From the NCBI RefSeq assembly GCF_002879535.1, contig NZ_PNOT02000243.1, positions 33,284 to 97,283 of the forward strand: a stretch of 64,000 bases of DNA. Reading direction: 5' to 3'. Below are positions 48,485 through 57,315 of the stretch, in pieces (positions within the stretch are counted from its first letter, which is position 1; each line of letters opens with the position of its first letter). Position numbers and translations under genes: made by a program. The notes beneath the pieces were generated by a model. The model searched no databases and was not told the origin of the DNA. It saw only the letters and a list, made by a program, of their open reading frames with translations. Source of the DNA: Mesorhizobium intechi (GTDB taxonomy: Bacteria; Pseudomonadota; Alphaproteobacteria; Rhizobiales; Rhizobiaceae).

Positions 48485-49011
48485 GCAAGCGTCCGGACAG
48501 GCTCAGCGAAGACGACCGGGTGCTGTGGAACCTGGTGGCGCGCACGGCCAAGCCGCTCAAGGGCAGGGCCTCGGTCGACATTCCCGACATGGCCGCCGAG
48601 GCCAGGCCGACGGCGCCGCAGCCGGCGCAACCCGCCGCCAGTACGCCGGGCGCGGTAAAGCCGAAAGTCCAGCATGTCACGCACCGGCTCGACGAGCCGA
48701 CGCTGGACAAACTGTCGAAAGGCCGGCTTCCGATCGAAGGCCGCGTCGACCTGCATGGCATGACGCAGGACGAGGCCTATTCGCTGCTGTTCTCTTTCCT
48801 GCACCGGGCGCATGCCGGCGGCATCCGCTATGTGCTGGTCATCACCGGCAAGGGGTCGTCCTCCGGCGGCGACGGCGTGCTGCGGCGCGCGGTGCCGGCC
48901 TGGCTGTCGACGCCGGCCTTCCGGCCGCTGGTCTCCAGCCACGACCACGCCGCTCGCAACCATGGCGGCGCGGGCGCGCTCTATATCAGGCTGCGGCGGG
49001 CACGCTCATGA
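48481..49011 (+). CDS. Smr/MutS2 C-terminal domain endonuclease-like protein
   Basis: A 176-residue protein: a variable Pro/Ala-rich N-terminal half, then an Smr domain with GRVDLHGMTQDEAYSLLFSFL (DLHG motif), YVLVITGKGSSSGGDGVLRRAVPAWL (TGKG motif) and HGGAGALYIRLRR. Smr domains are nucleases acting on DNA or RNA (for example stalled-ribosome mRNA cleavage by SmrB); which applies is unknown. It lies between mltA and the xre gene in the conserved block. Confidence 0.9.
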   Translation: MSKRPDRLSEDDRVLWNLVARTAKPLKGRASVDIPDMAAEARPTAPQPAQPAASTPGAVKPKVQHVTHRLDEPTLDKLSKGRLPIEGRVDLHGMTQDEAYSLLFSFLHRAHAGGIRYVLVITGKGSSSGGDGVLRRAVPAWLSTPAFRPLVSSHDHAARNHGGAGALYIRLRRARS

Positions 49012-49030
49012 GGATCGCGAGGCCGGGCGC

Positions 49031-49399
49031 ATGACGCCGTTCGGCGAGAGGCTGCGGGCGCTGCGGCGCGAGCGCGGCGTCAGCCAGAAGGACATGGCGG
49101 CGGCGATCGGCGTCAGCGCCGCCTATCTCTCGGCGCTCGAGCATGGCAGGCGCGGCGCGCCGACCTGGACGCTGATCCAGAAGATCATCGGCTATTTCAA
49201 CATCATCTGGGACGATGCCGAGGAGCTGGCGCGGCTGGCCGAAGCCTCGCATCCGCGTGTGAAACTCGACACGTCGGGCCTCAATCCCGCCGCCACCGAG
49301 CTCGCCAACCTCCTGGCCGAGAACATCGAGAAGCTCGACGAAGCCGAACTGCGCCGCATCACCGCCTCGATCCGTGCCGCGCTTGGCCGGCGCGCATAG
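49031..49399 (+). CDS. XRE-family helix-turn-helix regulator
   Basis: A 122-residue protein from ATG 49031. The HTH region is RLRALRRERGVSQKDMAAAIGVSAAYLSALEHGRRGAPTWTLIQKI (about residues 8-53). The C-terminal helical part (HPRVKLDTSGLNPAATELANLLAENIEKLDEAELRRI) is conserved in Rhizobiales. Target unknown. It is 19 nt downstream of smr. In several relatives gyrB follows, but here gyrB is not in the window. Confidence 0.88.
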   Translation: MTPFGERLRALRRERGVSQKDMAAAIGVSAAYLSALEHGRRGAPTWTLIQKIIGYFNIIWDDAEELARLAEASHPRVKLDTSGLNPAATELANLLAENIEKLDEAELRRITASIRAALGRRA

Positions 49400-49480
49400 C
49401 TGGTCTTACCTCATTGCAACGGTCTGCCGGCGTGCAAGACAGTGCCCGCCGGCGGCAGCCGGCGGGCCACTGGGGTGGGA

Positions 49481-49732
49481 TCAGGGCTTGCCGGCCGTGC
49501 TGCCGTTGGGGCTGCCGCCCTTGCTGCCCGGGCGGCCATTGTCGCCGTGGTCACGGCCACCGTTTCGACCGCCCAGGCAATCCGACGCGCCGGCAGTGCC
49601 GCAACAGCGGCCGGCCCAGAGATCATTGAGGTTGGTGTGGACGCAGCTGACCGTCTGGTCGGCCATTGCGGATCCGCCCAGGGCCGAGACGGCAGCGAAG
49701 GCGAGAAGGGTGTTGCGCAGCAAAGCAGTCAT
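49481..49732 (-). CDS. small secreted Gly-rich protein
   Basis: An 83-residue protein with a GGAGA ribosome-binding site before ATG 49732. A signal peptide (LLRNTLLAFAAVSALGG, cleaved near SAMAD) precedes a short Cys-containing part (VSCVHTNLNDLWAGRCCGTAGASDCLGG) and a Gly/Asn/Asp-rich tail (GGRDHGDNGRPGSKGGSPNG). No family recognised. The signal peptide and ribosome-binding site support a real gene. Confidence 0.65.
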   Translation of the reverse strand: MTALLRNTLLAFAAVSALGGSAMADQTVSCVHTNLNDLWAGRCCGTAGASDCLGGRNGGRDHGDNGRPGSKGGSPNGSTAGKP

Positions 49733-49859
49733 TTGAAGTCTCCATGGTTGGGTTTCCGTCGTTCACGGCTGTGTGTCGCCGGGCGAACGGAAATGGTTCA
49801 TGGAGAGGGGGAGAAATTTTTCGGAGGGATGCGCGGAGTGCACGGCTTGGCCATGTTCG
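49733..49859. other. upstream region of the Gly-rich protein gene
   Basis: Short spacer containing the ribosome-binding site and presumably the promoter of the 49481-49732 gene. Together with the adjacent family A repeat it makes a gap of more than 300 bp without another gene. Confidence 0.4.
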
Positions 49860-50039
49860 CGCTGCCCCTGATCTGGCTGCCGCCATCTTCTCCCCGTATA
49901 GGGACGGGGAGAAGGACGCTGTCATTGATGGTTTCGCCAATGGTCCGCGTCGAAGGAGAGGCGCCGGCGGTGCGGCCAGCCCTTTCTCCCCGTCACCATA
50001 CGGCGAGAAATGCCCGGCAGGGCAATGAGGGGCGGCGCT
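49860..50039. repeat. palindromic intergenic repeat, family A, copy 3
   Basis: Left arm CGCTGCCCCTGAT then CTTCTCCCCGTA-tag-GGACGGGGAGAAG; right arm TTCTCCCCGTC-acca-TACGGCGAGAAATG, TGCCCGGCAGGGCA and TGAGGGGCGGCGC. Same plan as the copies at 16972 and 24232. It lies upstream of the small Gly-rich gene. Confidence 0.82.
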
Positions 50040-50115
50040 AACCTCTGCTAAAAGTGGTCGACAGAGCCCACGGAACCGCAAGAACGGCCGCGCCCCTGAA
50101 CTTGCAGCCCAGTCC

Positions 50116-50730
50116 CTACTCCACCGACCCGACCAGCACCTGCTGGCCGCCGCGGATGGAGACCCAGCGGCCGGTGTTGTCGATCGCCTGCCGCTTGAGG
50201 AAGCGGTAGCCGGTCTGGTCCCAGGCCTTGACCTTGTCGGTCAGGTTGTCGAGCACGTAGTCGCCCTTGTCGGTGCGCACGGTCAGCACGGAATGGCCTT
50301 CGCCGTCGGGCTTGCGCACCACGGTGATGAGCAGATCGGCCAGCGAGACACCCATGTGGGACAGCCGGCGGCGCTTCTCCAGAACATAGTCCTCGCAATC
50401 GCCGACGTCCTTGTCGGGATAGGCCCAGACCTCGTCCCTGCCGTAAATGTCCATGTCGCTCATCGGCTTGACGGCGGCGTTGACCCGGGCGGTGACGCCG
50501 GCGAGCTTGCGCATCAGCCCATTGGTCATTTTTGCCGGTGCCAGGTTGCTCGGACGGATCGAGCATTCGCCGGCGTGCAGCTTGCAAAAATCATAGTGGC
50601 CGATCGGCTGCGAGGTGATGCCCCCGGTCGCCATCGCTCCGGCCGCCATTGCCGGCCAGCTTCCCGTGGCTGCCAGACCGGCCGCGGCCACGCACAAACG
50701 CAGCTTTCTCGCCATTGTTGAGGAATTCAT
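50116..50730 (-). CDS. bacterial transglutaminase-like cysteine peptidase (BTLCP)
   Basis: A 204-residue exported protein (signal LRLCVAAAGLAATGSWPAMAA). The BTLCP catalytic triad is visible as Cys in DVGDCEDYVLEKRRRL, His in GEGHSVLTVRT and Asp in DYVLDNL. Members are periplasmic proteases; LapG, which releases adhesins, is one relative, but no LapD or adhesin gene is nearby. A start five codons later (MARKLRL) is possible. Single gene, minus strand. Confidence 0.9.
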   Translation of the reverse strand: MNSSTMARKLRLCVAAAGLAATGSWPAMAAGAMATGGITSQPIGHYDFCKLHAGECSIRPSNLAPAKMTNGLMRKLAGVTARVNAAVKPMSDMDIYGRDEVWAYPDKDVGDCEDYVLEKRRRLSHMGVSLADLLITVVRKPDGEGHSVLTVRTDKGDYVLDNLTDKVKAWDQTGYRFLKRQAIDNTGRWVSIRGGQQVLVGSVE

Positions 50731-50888
50731 TGTCCCCGCTCACCCTGTTGTTAACGAAACGTTAAGGGCGATTGACAGTCCGTGTCAATTACGACGACGG
50801 ACTGATTTGCGGCATGGTTACCCGCGGGGAGGGAGAGCGTCCATCGTGCAACAGGTTCGGCCTGCGGCCGATCTTGTCCCGCAATGGC

Positions 50889-52172
50889 TTACCGCCTGGC
50901 GGTGCGGACCAGTTTCGGCTTCACCGCGACGCGGTTCTGGCGGCCGTAGCTGGTGATGAAGTCGACGATGCGCGGCACGATTTCGGAGCGGAAGCGCGAG
51001 CCGTTGAAGACGCCGTAGTGGCCGACCGCCGGCTGCATGTAATGCGCCTTCTTGTCGGCCGGAATGTTGACGCACAGGTCCTGCGCCGCCTTGGTCTGGC
51101 CGAGGCCCGATATGTCGTCGTTCTCGCCCTCGACGGTGAACAAAGCCACGTTGCGGATGGCGGATGTGTCGATCCTGGTGCCGCGATGCATCATCTCGCC
51201 CTTGGGCAGGGCATGGCGCACGAACACGGTGTCCACGGTCTGCAGGTAGAACTCCGCCGTCAGGTCCATGACGGCCAGGTACTCGTCATAGAAGTCGCGG
51301 TGCTTCTCGGCATTGTCGCCATCATGCTTCACAAGGTGCATGAAGAAGTCCTTGTGGGCGATGATGTGTCGGTCGAGGTTCATGCTCATGAAGCCCGACA
51401 GCTGCAGGAAGCCCGGATAGACCTCGCGGCCGAAGCCCGGCACGGGCCAGGGCGCGCGCATGACGACATTGTCGCGGAACCAGTCGATGCCCTTTTCCTC
51501 GGCCAGGAGATTGACCGCGGTCGGGTTGCGGCGCGTGTCGATCGGGCCGCCCATCAGCGTCATGGTCGAGGGCACGAAGGGATCGCCCTTCGCCTCCATC
51601 AGCGCCACGGCGGCCAGGACCGGCACGGAAGGCTGGCACACCGCCATCACATGGGTGTCAGGCCCCAGCGCGTGGAACATGTCGATGATGTAGTCGATAT
51701 AGTCGTCGAGATCGAAGCTGCCGTCCGCCAGCGGCACCATGCGGGCGTCGACCCAGTCGGTGATGTGGACATCGGCATAGGGCAGCATGGCTTCCACCGT
51801 GCCGCGCAGCAGCGTCGCATAGTGGCCCGACATCGGCGCCACGATCAGAAGCTTCGGATCCGGCTTGCGGCCGGCGGGCACGGCGCGCTCGAAGCGGACC
51901 AGGTTGCAGAACGGTTTCGACCAGACGGTCTTTTCGGTGACCGGGACGCTTTTCCAGTCGACGACGCTCTTGTCGAGGCCGAAAGCGGGCTTGCCGTAGC
52001 GGCGCGTGGTGCGTTCGAACAGTTCGGCGCCCGCCGCGATCGAACGGCCCCAGGGCGTGTGCGAGACCGGGTTCAGCGGGTTGGAATAGAACATCCGCAC
52101 CGCATCGGCATAGAGCCGGGCCGGCTGCAGCGCCGCGTGGTTCATTTCGTAGAGCTGGTAGAACATCGACAA
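50889..52172 (-). CDS. phaZ: intracellular polyhydroxyalkanoate depolymerase
   Basis: A 427-residue PhaZ of the intracellular PHB depolymerase family: MFYQLYEMNHAALQPARLYADAVR at the N-terminus and LLIVAPMSGHYATLLRGTVE. The probable catalytic cysteine is in VMAVCQPSVPVLAAVAL (CQP in place of a Ser lipase box). ITDWVDARMVP and the C-terminal HYMQPAVGHYGVFNGSRFR, with the His, complete the pattern. It mobilises storage PHB granules in the cytoplasm. Single gene with its own promoter region. Confidence 0.94.
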   Translation of the reverse strand: MSMFYQLYEMNHAALQPARLYADAVRMFYSNPLNPVSHTPWGRSIAAGAELFERTTRRYGKPAFGLDKSVVDWKSVPVTEKTVWSKPFCNLVRFERAVPAGRKPDPKLLIVAPMSGHYATLLRGTVEAMLPYADVHITDWVDARMVPLADGSFDLDDYIDYIIDMFHALGPDTHVMAVCQPSVPVLAAVALMEAKGDPFVPSTMTLMGGPIDTRRNPTAVNLLAEEKGIDWFRDNVVMRAPWPVPGFGREVYPGFLQLSGFMSMNLDRHIIAHKDFFMHLVKHDGDNAEKHRDFYDEYLAVMDLTAEFYLQTVDTVFVRHALPKGEMMHRGTRIDTSAIRNVALFTVEGENDDISGLGQTKAAQDLCVNIPADKKAHYMQPAVGHYGVFNGSRFRSEIVPRIVDFITSYGRQNRVAVKPKLVRTARR

Positions 52173-52398
52173 CCCCGCTGCTGCTGCGACCGAAGGGACG
52201 ACGAGCAGCGCCGAGCCTCAAATGTCTCGCGGCGAGGTTAACAACTAATTGCTGCGATGCAATACGTCACGTTGCGGGACCAATGGTTCTTTCGTCCAAG
52301 GCGTTGCAAACGCGCCTGGAACGGCCGAGCCGGCTTAATGTGCGGTGCCGAAATGCGTAGGAAATGTGTCCGGCTCCGCTGCCGGACGCCGGCAACGG

Positions 52399-52767
52399 CT
52401 ACACGCGCGCCATGCAGACCGAGGTATGGCCCGAGCCGATGAAGCCGAGCTGGCCGGCGGCGCCCTTCGACAGGTCGAGCACGCGACCCCGGATGAACGG
52501 GCCGCGATCGTTGATGCGCACGATGACGCTGCGGCCATTGTTCTGGTTGGTGACGCGCAATTTGGTGCCGAACGGCAGCGTGCGGTGGGCGGCGGTCAAC
52601 GCCGACGGGTTCATGCGCTCGCCCGAGGCGGTGCGCGAGTGCAGCGCGTACCAGGACGCACGGCCGCACTGGCCGGCGGCGGCGGTTGCCGAGGTGGCGG
52701 AAGCGCCGACCATCAGGCCAGCAGCGATCGTTACCGCGACAAGCGCGGTCTGGTTTAGGGTCTTCAT
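52399..52767 (-). CDS. RlpA-like double-psi beta-barrel protein
   Basis: A 122-residue exported protein (signal [23 protein letters not shown]). The RlpA/DPBB core is [52 protein letters not shown] and [14 protein letters not shown], which carry the catalytic-type Asp and His of RlpA lytic transglycosylases. The SPOR domain of full RlpA is missing, so it is the short form. Periplasmic peptidoglycan remodelling is likely; activity is not proven. Confidence 0.88.
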   Translation of the reverse strand: MKTLNQTALVAVTIAAGLMVGASATSATAAAGQCGRASWYALHSRTASGERMNPSALTAAHRTLPFGTKLRVTNQNNGRSVIVRINDRGPFIRGRVLDLSKGAAGQLGFIGSGHTSVCMARV

Positions 52768-53076
52768 ATTTGAGGGATGGCTCCGTTTTTGACAGACCCC
52801 AGCCGTTAGGTGCCAAATAAGGCAGGAAATGCGGCAAGCATCTGTCCGTTCCGTGGCGGGATCACACGTTTGGAGTCGGAAGGTAACAGTCTGTCAGGGA
52901 TTTTCCGGCGCGATTTGAATCATTTCCGATGATCTTCGAGCCGATATGCGAGATCGCTTTGACAAGATACCGAATTAATATCCAAGTAGAATCCGGCGCG
53001 ATCGGGTCAATTCCTTAGGCTCTTTCATCACGCCGGCCGCGTCACCAACGATCGACTTGAAAAGCGAGATACGTCA
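52768..53076. other. intergenic region between rlpA-like gene and small membrane protein
   Basis: A 309-bp spacer. It includes the rlpA-like promoter region and an AT-richer stretch at about 52900-53000. No gene or hairpin stands out. Confidence 0.45.
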
Positions 53077-53253
53077 ATGAGATTGACCAAAAATCTGCTG
53101 GCCTTGATTGTGCTGGTCATCGGTGCGGTGTGGTCGCTGCAAGGCATCGGCGTGGTCGGCGGCAGCTTCATGACCGGCCAGCCGCAATGGCTCTATATCG
53201 GTCTCGTCGCCATGCTGCTCGGCCTGGTCGGGCTGGTATGGGCGAACCGCTAG
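53077..53253 (+). CDS. 58-residue two-helix membrane protein
   Basis: A short frame ATG 53077 to TAG 53253. The protein begins MRLTKNLLALIVLVIGAVWS, continues LQGIGVVGGSFMTGQPQWL and ends YIGLVAMLLGLVGLVWANR. It has two hydrophobic helices joined by a short loop, with a charged N-terminus and a C-terminal Arg. Composition and third-position GC are coding-like. Similar tiny membrane proteins occur in Rhizobiales by recollection. Function unknown. Only a weak Shine-Dalgarno sequence (GCGAGA) precedes it. Confidence 0.72.
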   Translation: MRLTKNLLALIVLVIGAVWSLQGIGVVGGSFMTGQPQWLYIGLVAMLLGLVGLVWANR

Positions 53254-53363
53254 GGGCAGGAACCGCGAGCGAGCACATTCGTGATTGGCCGGGCCAACCT
53301 CGACCTCGTCAAAGGCTCGCCGCCGGTCCCCCAGGCGGCCAGCCAAAGCCCCGCAAGACAGCC

Positions 53364-54161
53364 CTAGCCGAACAGCCGGTCCAGGATCGTGCCTTCGAGG
53401 CGGGCGAGCGCGGCCGAGCCGCGTCGGCGCGGCCGGGCCACGGGCACTTCCAGGTCGAGCGCGATCCTGCCGGCGCTGATCACCACCACCCGGTCGGCGA
53501 GCGCGACCGCCTCGGCGACATCATGCGTGACCAGCACGGCGGCGAATTTCTGGGCGAGCCAGATGCGCTCCAGCAATTGCTGCATCTCGATGCGGGTCAG
53601 CGCGTCGAGCGCGCCGAGCGGCTCGTCGAGCGCCAGGATCTGCGGCTGGCCGACCAGCGCGCGGGCCAGCGCCACGCGCTGCTTCTGCCCGCCCGACAGC
53701 ACCGAGGGCCATTCGTCGGCGCGGTCGGCCAGGCCAACCTCGCCCAGGATGTCGAGCGCGCGTTGCCTTGCGTCCTGGCCGGCGGCGATGCCGGTCAGCC
53801 CGACCTCGACGTTTTTCACCACACTCGCCCAGGGCAGCAGGCGCGGCTCCTGGAACATGAAGCGCGTGTGGCTGTGACCCTCGTCCCCGGCGCCCAGCGT
53901 CAGCGATCCCGATGTCGGCCTGTCGAGCCCGGCCAACAGCCTGAGCAGCGTGCTCTTGCCGCAGCCGCTCTTGCCGATGACGGCGACGAACTGACCGGCC
54001 GGCACGTCAAGGTCGATGCCGTCGAGCACGATCTTGTCGCCGAAACGTTTTTCCACGCCCTTGAAGGCGAAGGCGCGGCGTCCTTCGACGGAGATCGCCG
54101 GGCGCGCCGGCACCGGCGCGGCGACGAAGGAACGGACGGAGGTCAGGCTGGCGGCTGGCAT
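53364..54161 (-). CDS. ssuB: sulfonate ABC transporter ATP-binding protein
   Basis: A 265-residue ATPase from ATG 54161 ([13 protein letters not shown]). Walker A is [16 protein letters not shown], the signature [15 protein letters not shown], Walker [13 protein letters not shown], and [15 protein letters not shown] includes the switch His. It powers sulfonate uptake. Last gene of ssuA-D-C-B, 7 nt after ssuC. The frame upstream of 54161 belongs to ssuC in another register. Confidence 0.9.
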   Translation of the reverse strand: MPAASLTSVRSFVAAPVPARPAISVEGRRAFAFKGVEKRFGDKIVLDGIDLDVPAGQFVAVIGKSGCGKSTLLRLLAGLDRPTSGSLTLGAGDEGHSHTRFMFQEPRLLPWASVVKNVEVGLTGIAAGQDARQRALDILGEVGLADRADEWPSVLSGGQKQRVALARALVGQPQILALDEPLGALDALTRIEMQQLLERIWLAQKFAAVLVTHDVAEAVALADRVVVISAGRIALDLEVPVARPRRRGSAALARLEGTILDRLFG

Positions 54162-54168
54162 CGAAGAC

Positions 54169-54945
54169 TTATCCGTTCTGGAAGGCGGGATGCCAGCCGA
54201 GCGACAGCCGCTCGAGCAGGCGGGCGAGGCTGTCGGCCAGCTTGCCGAGCAGCGCGTAGATAAGGATCGACAGCACGACGACATCGATCAGCAGGAATTC
54301 GCGCGCCTGCATGGCCATGTAGCCGAGGCCGGAACTCGCCGAGATGGTCTCGGCGACGATCAGCGTCAGCCACATGATGCCCAGGGCATAGCGCAGGCCG
54401 ACGAAGATCGCCGGCAGTGCGCCGGGCAGGACGACGCGGAGGAACAGGGCGCGCCGGTCCATGCCGTAGACACGGCCCATCTCGACCAGCTGCGGATCGA
54501 CGCTCTGTATGCCGAGCAGCGTGTTGACGTAGATCGGAAAGAACACGCCGAGTGCCACCAGGAACAGCTTTGCTTCCTCGTCGATGCCGAACCACAGGAT
54601 GACAAGCGGGATCAGCGCCAGATGCGGGATGTTGCGGATCATCTGCAGCGTGGTGTCGGTGAGGCCGCGACTGAGGCGCGACAGCCCGTTGGCAAGGCCG
54701 AGCGCGAAGCCGATCGAGCCGCCTATGGCAAAGCCGGCAAGCGCGCGCGCCGTCGAAACGGCGATGTTGCGGATCAGTTCACCCGAAAGCGTCAGCCGCC
54801 AGAGGGCCTCGGCGACAGCACTTGGCGCCGGCAGCACATTGGCCGGCATGGCGCCCGCGCGCGATGCCGCTTCCCAGCCGGCGATCACCAGCACCGGCAG
54901 CACCCAGCCGATCGCATTTGCCTGGAGGCGCGCGGAAAAGCTCAT
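54169..54945 (-). CDS. ssuC: sulfonate ABC transporter permease
   Basis: A 258-residue BPD-type permease with about six helices. [20 protein letters not shown] opens it. The EAA loop is [48 protein letters not shown]. Closest family is SsuC/TauC. Its ATG overlaps the ssuD stop by 4 nt. Confidence 0.9.
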   Translation of the reverse strand: MSFSARLQANAIGWVLPVLVIAGWEAASRAGAMPANVLPAPSAVAEALWRLTLSGELIRNIAVSTARALAGFAIGGSIGFALGLANGLSRLSRGLTDTTLQMIRNIPHLALIPLVILWFGIDEEAKLFLVALGVFFPIYVNTLLGIQSVDPQLVEMGRVYGMDRRALFLRVVLPGALPAIFVGLRYALGIMWLTLIVAETISASSGLGYMAMQAREFLLIDVVVLSILIYALLGKLADSLARLLERLSLGWHPAFQNG

Positions 54946-56114
54946 GAGGAGGCCCGCAGGCGGGCGGGGCCATGGAAGCCGACGGAGAATTCGTTGGCGA
55001 TGTCGCGATGCGCCCGCTGCCGCCTGGTGCCCAGCCCGAGGCGCGGGAACAACAGTTCGGCGACGCGGTAGGCTTCCTCGAGATGCGGGTAGCCGGAACC
55101 GATGATGGTGTCGATGCCGATCGCCTGGTATTCGCGGATGCGCTCCGTGACCTGCTCCGGCGTGCCGACCAGCGCGGTGCCGGCGCCGCCGCGCACCAGG
55201 CCGACGCCGGCCCACAGGTTGGGCGAAACGACGAGCCTGTCGCGGCGGCCGCCATGCAGCTCGGCCATGCGGCGCTGGCCGACCGAGTCCATCTGGTTGA
55301 GGAAGCGCGCCTGCGCATTCTCGATCTGGGCATCGGTGACATGACGGATCAGCCGGTCGGCGGCGCGCCAGGCTTCGTCCTCGGTTTCGCGCACGATGAA
55401 ATGCAGCCGGATGCCGAAGCGCAGCTTCCTGCCGCGCAGCGCAGCCTTCTTGCGCGCCGCGGCGAGCTTCTCGGCCACCTGGGCCGGTGGCTCGCCCCAG
55501 GTCAGGTACATGTCGACGAGGTCGGCGGCGAGATCCTGGCCGGCGTCGGACGATCCGCCGAAATAGAGCGGCGGCCGCTCTTGGCTTGGCGGAAGGTCGA
55601 GGCGGCCATTCTCGACGCGGTAATATTTGCCGTCGAAGTTGACGCGCTCGCCCGAGACGAGGCCACGCCAGATGGTCAGGAATTCATGCGCCTGGGCATA
55701 GCGCTCGTCATGCGGCAGGAAGACGCCGTCGCCGGCGAGCTCGGTCGGATTGCCGCCGACCACGACGTTGAGCAGCAGGCGGCCATCGCTCAGCCTGTCG
55801 AGCGCCGCTGTCTGGCGCGCGGCGAACGTCGGCAGCGTCACGCCGGGCCGCAGAGCGACGAGGAACTTCAGCTTTTCGGTCAGCGTCGCCAGGCCCGTCG
55901 CGGTGATCCAGGAATCCTCGCAATTCTGCCCGGTCGGCAGCAGCACGCCGGGAAAACCGAGCCGGTCGACCGCCTGCGCGATCTCCTTGAAATAGCCGAA
56001 CTCCGGCGGCCGCTGCTGCTCGTCGGAACCGAGATAGGAGCCGTCACCATGCGTCGGGATGAACCAGAAGAAATCGAGCGGGTTGGCTTGCGTGGTGATG
56101 TCTGGCGCAGTCAC
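54942..56114 (-). CDS. ssuD: FMNH2-dependent alkanesulfonate monooxygenase
   Basis: A 390-residue luciferase-fold monooxygenase from GTG 56114, with CGGAGA upstream. The family stretches are [70 protein letters not shown] and [22 protein letters not shown]. It uses reduced flavin and oxygen to release sulfite from alkanesulfonates. No ssuE flavin reductase is adjacent. Coupled to ssuC. Confidence 0.93.
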   Translation of the reverse strand: MTAPDITTQANPLDFFWFIPTHGDGSYLGSDEQQRPPEFGYFKEIAQAVDRLGFPGVLLPTGQNCEDSWITATGLATLTEKLKFLVALRPGVTLPTFAARQTAALDRLSDGRLLLNVVVGGNPTELAGDGVFLPHDERYAQAHEFLTIWRGLVSGERVNFDGKYYRVENGRLDLPPSQERPPLYFGGSSDAGQDLAADLVDMYLTWGEPPAQVAEKLAAARKKAALRGRKLRFGIRLHFIVRETEDEAWRAADRLIRHVTDAQIENAQARFLNQMDSVGQRRMAELHGGRRDRLVVSPNLWAGVGLVRGGAGTALVGTPEQVTERIREYQAIGIDTIIGSGYPHLEEAYRVAELLFPRLGLGTRRQRAHRDIANEFSVGFHGPARLRASS

Positions 56115-56182
56115 GGACGGATCTCCGGGAGATTACAGGCACAAAGGCGCCGGACGTTGCCGCCGGCGCCGCACGAGAAGAA

Positions 56183-57136
56183 TCAGTTGACCGGCGCGGT
56201 CCATACGGCGTCTGAGATGCGGACTGCCTTCGGGATCAGGCCGAGCTTGTAGAAGCGGTCGGCGGTCGCCTGCTGGCCGGCGGTGATCTCGTCGGTGATC
56301 GGAAAGATGCCGAATTTGCTGCGATTGGCGGCGATGGTCTGGGCGTCGAGCGGCACACCGGTCACCTCATGCAGCGCCTCGGCCACCTTGTCGCGGTTCT
56401 GGTCGGCCCATTTCACCGCATCGCCCAGAGCGGCGATGGTGGTGGTGATGATGTCGGGATGCGCCTTGGCGAAATCCTTGTTGGCGAGGAAATAGGTGTT
56501 GACCTTGAGCACCTCGCTGGAGCGGGCCAGCACGCGCGGCTGGTAGCGAGTTTCGGCGATGGCGAAGAACGGGTCCCAGACCGCCCAGGCGTCGATCTGG
56601 TCACTGGCGAAGGCGGCGGCCGCATCGGCGGGGCTGAGATAGACCGGCGTGATCTGGTCGAAGGGAACGCCGGCCTTTTCCAGCGCGGCGACGAGCAGAT
56701 TATGCGCGGAGGTACCCTTGCCGACGCCGACGCGCTTGCCCCTGAGGTCGGAGACGGACTGGACCGGCGAGGCCGGCTTGACGAAGATCGCTTCGCCGTC
56801 GCCATTGGACGGCAGTGCCGCCGCGTAGACGATGTTGGCGCCGGCCGACTGGCCGAAGATCGGCGGCGCGTCGCCGGTCCAGCCGACGTCGATGGCGCCG
56901 ACATTGAGCGCCTCGACCAGCGGCGGTCCGGCGGTGAATTCCACCCACTTGACGGTGATGCCCTTGTCGGCGAGCGCCTTCTCGATCACCTGCTGCTGCC
57001 GGGCGATCACCGGCAGGCCGGTCTTCTGATAGCCGATGTTCAGCTGCTTCAGCTGCTGCGCGGCGGCGCCGAAGGACAGGCCGACGGTAGCGGCGAGCAG
57101 GCCGACGCCGAAAACGCGTCTCGTCAGATGGAACAT
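56183..57136 (-). CDS. ssuA: sulfonate ABC transporter substrate-binding protein
   Basis: A 317-residue periplasmic binding protein with signal VFGVGLLAATVGLSFGAAAQ. LNIGYQKTGLPVIARQQQVIEKALADKGITVKWVEFTAGPPLVEALNVGAIDVGWTGDAPPIF is typical of SsuA/TauA. The ribosome-binding site GGAGAGGG precedes the ATG. First gene of the ssu operon; the 68-nt gap to ssuD is the largest within it. A candidate operator lies 75 bp upstream. Confidence 0.92.
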   Translation of the reverse strand: MFHLTRRVFGVGLLAATVGLSFGAAAQQLKQLNIGYQKTGLPVIARQQQVIEKALADKGITVKWVEFTAGPPLVEALNVGAIDVGWTGDAPPIFGQSAGANIVYAAALPSNGDGEAIFVKPASPVQSVSDLRGKRVGVGKGTSAHNLLVAALEKAGVPFDQITPVYLSPADAAAAFASDQIDAWAVWDPFFAIAETRYQPRVLARSSEVLKVNTYFLANKDFAKAHPDIITTTIAALGDAVKWADQNRDKVAEALHEVTGVPLDAQTIAANRSKFGIFPITDEITAGQQATADRFYKLGLIPKAVRISDAVWTAPVN

Positions 57137-57211
57137 GATCCCTCTCCTTCGCTGCGGATCGGCGCCGGGAAACGTCCTCGCCGGTTTTGATGAGGGATGA
57201 GGCTAGGTAAT

Positions 57212-57228
57212 TCTATAAAGTTAGTAGA
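57212..57228. promoter_or_regulatory. candidate operator/promoter element upstream of ssuA
   Basis: TCTATAAAGTTAGTAGA, an imperfect inverted repeat (TCTAT/GTAGA ends), the only AT-rich block in the ssuA upstream region. By position it is a plausible site for a sulfur-status LysR-type regulator. Not identifiable by name. Confidence 0.4.
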
Positions 57229-57315
57229 GGAATGATTTTGCGAGTTGCCGCCGCCGCCCGGAAATATCTTTCACGGCAAGTGAGCCAGGACCGTGCGACC
57301 GTGCGCCGGGTCCCC

